Notes under the pieces: model-generated
Databases searched by the model: none
Seen by the model: only the letters and a program-made list of their open reading frames with translations
What the model was told of the DNA's origin: nothing
Assembly: GCA_009760855.2 (NCBI GenBank)
Contig: WPIO01000171.1
Span: 347,501-407,500 of the forward strand
Direction of reading: 5' to 3'
DNA from: Cristatella mucedo
Lineage: Eukaryota; Bryozoa; Phylactolaemata; Cristatellidae
DNA length: 60,000 bases
Made by a program: the position numbers and the translations under genes
In this document: piece by piece, positions 25,201-32,887 of the stretch
How positions within the stretch are numbered: the first letter of the stretch is position 1
Layout of the letters: every line of letters begins with the position of its first letter

Positions 25201-28200
25201 TAGCAGCAACAGCAGCTACAGCAGCAGCAGGAACATCAGTTACAGCAGCAGCAACATCAGCTACAGCAGCAGCGGCAACATCAACCAAAGCAGCAGGAAT
25301 ATCAGCAGCAGCAGTAGGAGCAGCAACATCAGCTACAGCAGTAGCGGCAACATCAACCAAAGCAGCAGGAACATCAGTTACAGCAGCAGCAACATCAGCT
25401 ACAGCAGCAGCGGCAACATCAACCAAAGCAGCAGGAATATCAGCAGCAGCAGTAGGAGCAGCAACATCAGCTACAGCAGCAGCGGCAACATCAACCAAAG
25501 CAGCAGGAACATCAGCAGCAGCAGCAACATCAGCTACAGCAGCAGCGGCAACATCAACCAAAGCAGCAGGAACATCAGTTACAGCAGCAGCAACATCAGC
25601 TACAGCAGCAGCGGCAACATCAACCAAAGCAGCAGGAACATCAGCAGCAGCAGTAGGAGCAGCAACAGCAGCTACAGCAGCAGTAGCAGCAACATAAGCT
25701 GCAGCAGCAGAAACATCGGCTGCAGAACTAGCTGCTGCTGCTGCATCGGCCACAGCAGCAGCAGCAGCAGTAGCCGAAGCAGCAGAGTCACTGGCACAGA
25801 GCAAGAGCCCATGCGAAGCAGCATCAGCTGGAGCAAGGTAATTGAGCAAGCTTTATAAAATGCTTCGCCAAAAAGAGAAGCACAGAAAAAAAGCAAGATC
25901 TCGAGCTCGACCCGCGATTCGAAGGCATTTGGAATCTTCCCACTAAGATTGGAACAGGGATTCAACTGAAAACTCAGCAAAACCTGCATACCATGCCGGT
26001 TTATGCAGCTCACTAAATAGCACCATGGTGGAGCGTCGGAGGTCAGAGGTCAAATGATGGAGCATCAGATGAGAGTGGGCAGAAAACAAGATGCAGCTTC
26101 ACAGAAAGACAGTTGTGGGCTGGAGCAAGCTGAGGTAATACCGGGTGGACAACAGTAGAAGCATGGCGGCCATCGATCTTGACCAAGCAAGGTAGAGGAG
26201 TCGGGAAAAAGCAGGGTAGCACAGACCAACAGCTGTGGCAGATGCAGCAAAGCCCTTGACCTCTGACCTTACCTGCTGACGCACAGCCGGAGAATGCTGC
26301 CTGCGGCTTCGATGATGGTCATCGCCTCACCATGGCTCTTCTTGCTGACATCATGGTTTTCGATGTTGGTTACAATGTCTCCTTCCTGCAACCCTGCAAA
26401 ATCGGCCTTGCTCCTCTTTCGAATCTAAAAGAAGGAAACAGAAAACTGTGGCCGCCAGAAAACGCTAACACCTATCCTTCCCGGCGTCAAGTCAGGTTCC
26501 ATAAGTCAAGCTGCTTGACCTGCAGAGCCAATCATCTGCTGAGGACCTCTACAGTACTCATGTGAGACAGACGGCACAATTCAGACCGATTAGGAGATAC
26601 CTCGAATGTAGCGATAGCAGCAAATTCAACCTTGTAGCCAGCTGATGAGGCCACAGTCGGGAACTGGAGGTGGGCAAAGATGTGGGTAACTGGGTCTCAC
26701 ACATAAAAAGATTGTTCCCTAAGTTTTGGAGAGCCTGGGTGGATGACACACCATGGTGCTTGGCCTTTGTAAGTAAAATACGATTTCAGATCAAATAACG
26801 AAATCCCACCCGAAACGTTTGTTTTACATATGTTTCCCCACTCGCTATATTGTTGCTTACACGTTTCTATTTGTGCCTGCATGTCTTAATTTTTGTATCT
26901 GCGTCTTTGTTATTGGATACATGCTTTTGCTAATGATCGCATTTTGTCGTCTAATGATATTACTACTCTAAAAACATCCCTCGCCTCGACATTGTAGGCA
27001 GCTTGGCCGGTAAACTGGGTTGCTCTTCAATACCTGGACGGTGTTCACTTGCTGCTGCATCCGTAGGATATTGCATGGTTAAAGCACAGCAACGACCTGG
27101 TTTCGAATGACCTTAAGACTCATATGCACTAGGCGGGGCTCGTTAATCACATACACGAAGGCGCCAGTTGCATAATGCTAAAGTCTGGTGAGGGTTGTTC
27201 TTCGCTGAGGGGTTGACGCACGATTGACCTTGACCTTACCAATCAGGGGAGTTGAAACGGCTACTGCTGAACGCGTCTGCTGCCCAATGGCCTCTGGGCT
27301 ACGTCCGCGGCCGTAGGCTTTCATTCGCACTTTTCTCATTGAACTCGTCATTGACTCGGCAGGCAGCAAAGAACCAGTTTTTCATCAATGACCAGTAAAG
27401 CGACAAAAACCTCGCTCGGATGCGACTCCACCCGAGCGATTTTGCGAGTAGAAGCAAGAGTGGTGCACTGCCCGGTGAGAATTGGTGATAGGATTTATCT
27501 GGCACTACTTATTAACCGCGTTGGAGGCTTCTGCTGATGCTAATCTGTTGCCCCCAGCTTGTCTGTATAAGCAATGTAGAACCCAGAAACGCTTGTGAGA
27601 TCTGGAAAATAGCCAGAATCAATAGGTCTAATAAATCAATCAATAGGTCTAATAAATCAATGGCTACTTTGCAGACTGAAGGAATGCTGCTGAACAATAA
27701 AGCACGATGCTGAGCTGCTGCAATGTCGATCCGATTTTGAGAGAAGAACTCGAGCAGTTTGGGAAGCGGCTTTGAGTTTGGCGATTGCAGAATTGAGGAA
27801 TTTCGAAACCACCTCCGAAGGTGACGAGGTCGTTAGTGACGTCACTCACCCGCCCGACGGCTGAGCAACTCGGTAGGCAAGTAAAGTGTAATGAAGCTCA
27901 TCAACTCTGCGAATCGTGCGCGGCCCTCGCGTCGTCTACCGGATGCGTAGCATGCGAGTAGTCCATGCATGCATACTTACATCTACCCCTAAATCTATGC
28001 TTACATGCCTAACCCGTGCATCGCGAGAAAGTCCCGACCTTGGAATCGGGACTGTAAATACAGCGGACGAGGATGGCCGATAAAGAGGAGAACCGCTGAT
28101 TGGCCAGCTTCGTTGTAAATTGGCCGAAAGCCATTGATATCCCGCTCGGCAGCGGTATTTAATGAAGACCTGCACGACTCAAACCCGCGACCAGAGAGAC

Positions 28201-31200
28201 GTGAAGTGTACAAGCACCTCTGAGCTTGGCCAAGGAGACGCAGCCCCTACGCAGCCCCTCCCCCCCCCGTGGCTCGAGCTGCAACGATTATAAGACTATA
28301 GGTCGAGCTTTGCAGGCTTGCTGTAGGTCAGCACGACGGCGATACATCCGGGCCAACTTTTGACAGCCGCACGTCGCCAATGCATTGTAGCTGGCTCCTC
28401 CCTCTGAACGGACGGGTCAAGTTTATTAGTTCAGCGTGCCCTGCTACGACTACCTCTGCCTGCCAGAGGGATAGGAACTGCGGTCGAGAATGCTTACCTA
28501 CCCTCTGTCCGGTAAGCAGTTACGCTCGCTGAACACCTTACCGGGCGAGGCTGACCCACACTGACCCTAGATCGCCGGGCGAGGCTGACCCACACTGACC
28601 CTAGATCGCCGGGCGAGGCTGACCCACACTGACCCTAGATCGCCGGGCGAGGCTCAAAATGGCCTCTCGCTTCAAGTCGTGCAGGCCGGCGCTTGTTTAC
28701 ATGGCGGAATGCTAGTCCGGCGAATTAAACTTGCCGCCTCGATCTAAATGCGATCGATCAGAGCGAATTGTCAAACTGTATGAGAATAGCTTTCTGTCTT
28801 GCTTAATGACTCTTCTTCCCCCACAAGGAAATAAATGAACAATTAATAGCAGCAATAATAATAATGCTAATGATAGATACGGCTAAGAGAGTAGCCTCAC
28901 AAATATTTTTTCAAGGACACGGGTAAAATGTGATACATTATTGAACACATTTTGGCCTTAAATTACTAACTCGCTGGACCGGCATTTGAACGAGATATCA
29001 GATTCAAGCAGCAAATGTAACAATCAAGAGCCCCGGGTGAGTGGCCTTCAAGTGCGGGGTGACTGACCTCCAGTCTCAACGCTAATGCTTCGCAACAGCG
29101 AATCATAGCATTCTTCCTTTTCGGACCACCTTATCGGGCTTACTCATGGAGCGAAGCCTGCGTGCGCTTCTCGCCGACCTTCACCTCGCCGCTCCGGTCC
29201 AGCTGGCCGACGCCGCGCATTAATTAGCTTCACATGGCAATTGGCTCACGTAACAACTCGCTGCTCGAACTCGCAACTCTGCGACCGACCTCTCCGATCG
29301 TGCGCACCCATTCCTCCCTTCCCCGACCGAGCTAGCGACGCTACGCGATACCTCGAAAACACCCTCCCTCCCTTCCCCGACCGTGCTAGCGACGCTACGC
29401 GATACCTCGAAAACACCCTCCCTCCCTTCCCCGACCGTGCTAGCGAGGCTACGCGATACCTCGAAAACTTGCGGGCAGCGCCCTCTACCGGCGCGATAGA
29501 GCATCGAGCTCGAGAGCCGCAGTCCGTCGGCCGCTTGCGGGACGCGAAGGCGGCGTCGACACTCAGCTCAGCGAGCGCCTCTCGCGAACCACGCTGCTGC
29601 TTGGCAGCAGCGTGGTTCGCGAGCCCTCGCCGCTCGCTCGCTGGCTGGCGTAGCGCCCAGCCGCTCGGGTACTCGGAGTCCGCTCGTTGACCCCTTTAAG
29701 CCTTCCGCTCTTTGACACCGCTTTGCGCTAATTCTCTCTAAGTCTAGGAAAGACTCGGCGGACGGCAGCGCGAGATCTCCAAAAGCGGTAGCGAGCGCCT
29801 TCCTTAGCCGCGCTGGTTTGGCCCGGTGGTTACGGCGCTCGCCCCGAGGACTAAGGTCTGGCCGAGGTCGTGGGCTCGAGTCCCGCGGCACATGCGAAGC
29901 GCCTGAATAGAGATTAAGTCCTCTCAAAACCATATTTAATTATATTAGTGCCAGACGAGACGTGGGATAACAGGGACTTCGGAGCGGGGCGCTGAAGGGG
30001 GCCACGGGAGTGCACAGCGATGCACGAGACCACTGGGGTAAATAATAATAATAATAATAATAATAATAAGGTACTTGATAAAGCGCCCTCAGAGAACTTA
30101 ATCTCTTTCTAGGCGCTTTACATTTGCTGCAAAGGGAAATGAATAATATAATACATAATAATAATATAATACATAATCCCATGTAATCTTGCCGGTTGGT
30201 TTTCACGACCTTGCTCCGGAGGTCGTGGGCTCAAATCCGGCGGCGGGCGATCCTTTATTGCCGCTTCGAACGGTGATGATAGCCGCAAAGGCTCCTCTGT
30301 CGCAATACAAAAGAGGCTGTTAAATCAGCTAATATTTTTGTCACTGACTCCTGCTCATTACGGTTGCGTTTCTGCGAACTCTCATCGGTTGCATAGACGG
30401 ACAGCCCACGGTCATCCAGGCAAGCGAAGCTGCTGGCCCCGCCCACGTGAGGATTGCCGGTCCCGCCCACGAGAGGAACGCTTCGCGTTAGTCAGGCCGA
30501 CGCTCCTCTCGCGGTTTCATTCAGCAGCTAACGACGAGCGAACGACGTATATATATAGGAGGATATATCTCCAGCCTTCGTTCGGCTCAGGGGCAGGGGA
30601 GGCGAGACTGGAGTCAAAGCGTGAGGAGCCGGGGATCGACTCTTGCCACTCTGTTTTATTCTATTTTTTATTTATTAACCGTCGACGAAATAGGTTCTTA
30701 AAATAGAAAGACGGCGTAGTGACAGCATAATTAATTCCCCGACTAGCAGACGGGGCCGACCGGCCTCAGCCGGCCTCAGAGCAGGCCGCAGAGCAGGCCT
30801 CAGAGCAGGCCGCAGAGCAGGCTTCAGAGCAGGCTTCAGAGCAGGCTTCAGAGCAGGCCTCAGAGCAGGCCTCAGAGCAGGCTTCAGAGCAGACTTCAGA
30901 GCAGGCTTCAGAGCAGGCTGGCGGCTGGGCGACCGGCGGCCATTGTCGCCATTCCCGCCGAGACCAACGTCGCGTTCGCCAACAGCTCCGCCACTACGAC
31001 GACGTCGCCACGACCGATAGGGTCTCGCCGTTTTCGGCTCGTCGGCGGCTCTCTAGTGACCGCGCTCCGACCCCGACCTTCTGACTCTGACCTTCTGACC
31101 CTGACCTTCCTATCCTGACCTTCTGACCCTGCCTAACTGGTGTATAACCTCTTTCGCTCGCCGCTCCTCAACTCCCTCATAATCGCATTCAGTTCACTAC

Positions 31201-32831
31201 TTAGGCTTTCGACCCTGTGTTTGCCACCCTATCGTACGCGCCTCTCTCTCGCTCTCTCTCTCTTCCCACTCCTCTTTCTCCTCCTGCTCCTCCTCCCGCT
31301 TCTCTAGACTCCTCGCTGTCTCCCTCCTTGCCTCCCATCCTACCCTTCTCCCTACCGTACCTCCTCTCCCCTCACGCCCCCCCTGCTCGTCACCCTCCTC
31401 TTCTCACTTTCTGCTCCTCCTCTTCTCTCACCCACCGCTCTCTTCTCTCGTCTCTTTTCTCTTTGCTCTCGTAGTTATCACTAACCAGTTGAGCTGCTTC
31501 CTGTCCAGATCCCGTATAAAGTGTGCAGAAGCAGATCGATTTCTCTGAGTACTCTAAGAACATTCTTAGTTATTGTTATCAAGTATTCCCTTTATACTCT
31601 TGTAAAGTGCCTCAGCAATTGAAAAGTGCCTAGAAAGAGATCGAATTCTCTCTACATCAAGTGTATTCTCAATGCTATTAGTTCTACGCTCTCCTTCGTC
31701 ATCTCTCTTTGCTCTCTTCTATCATTTATGTCCTCTCCTCGTACTCTCCCTTTCTCCCAATATTCGGCCTCTTTGCAAATTAGTTATATTTGTATTCTTT
31801 TTTTATTTTCTCTCCACACCCCTCCTGTTGACTCCTATCCTCATCACCGCTCCGCCTACCAGTCTTTACTTCCTACCTACCTCCTTCCCACCCTCTCAAT
31901 ACGTTCTATACAACGTATTTTGCCCTTCGCCCCTCATTGGTGCAACGGATTTCGTACTGTCCGCGTCAACTCATTTTCCGCCGGTTTTACCGCCAGCCGT
32001 TCTTTGTAGGCGCGCTTCCCTTCAATTATCACGCCTCCCGCACGGGAGAGCCGTCTGCTTTCACTCACGGCCGGGGGGGGGGCGGTCGGTACTCGCTGGC
32101 TGTGCCTAGCGCCCAAACGAGGAAACTCGAGTTCGGCGCCACCGAGGCGGGCAGCGCCGATGGTGCGGCGCCGAGGCGGGCAGCGCTGAGTCGTTCTCGG
32201 CTGAAGCGAGGCTTTGCTAATTTACCGACAGCATCAATTCCCTAGCGGCTGCAGCTGCTCCATAAAAGTCTGGCAGATAATGCTTCAAAATGGCCACGCC
32301 GAATGCGCCTGCTCTGCCGCGCCATTTCGAGGCAGACCCGAGTCGCCGCTCCCTGGCGCTCGGGGTTCCGGTAGGTCCGATCTCGCGTGGCGGCGCAGCC
32401 GAGCGGCGCTGGCGGCGGCACTAGTCCAGCGCTACCGCGTGACTTCCGCTCCAGCGCGCTACTACTGGCGATTCTGGGGAGCTGGGGCGGGAGGCAGCTT
32501 CGCCGGATGTGAAAGCAAAACCCGCGCACAGCGACGTCGCCGGCTAGACGCGACGACGCGCGGCGCCTACGCCCACTAACCGACAGCCAACGTGCAGTCG
32601 GATATCGGCGGCCTTTGCCTCGGCCTCAGCCTTTGCCCACGCATTGACCGGCTATTGTTCATTCAGATTAGCTCTCGCGCTTAGCCCGCTCCTCTCGCGC
32701 GCGGCCCTCGAAGCACGTGCGCACGCACGGGCTAGTAGCGGGTCTCCGCCCACGCCGTCGAGGCTCGCGCGGCCGCCGTCCGACGGCGAGCGAGCGACCG
32801 CCGCTTCTCCGGCTGCTCGCGAGCGTTCACT

Positions 32832-32887
<56 letters not shown>

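Noticed and set aside
24914-25849. 311-codon alanine-rich frame as an in-frame SYNPO2 cassette exon
   Set aside because: With the visible splice sites the exon would enter in phase 2 and leave in phase 1, which would break the frame of exon 3.
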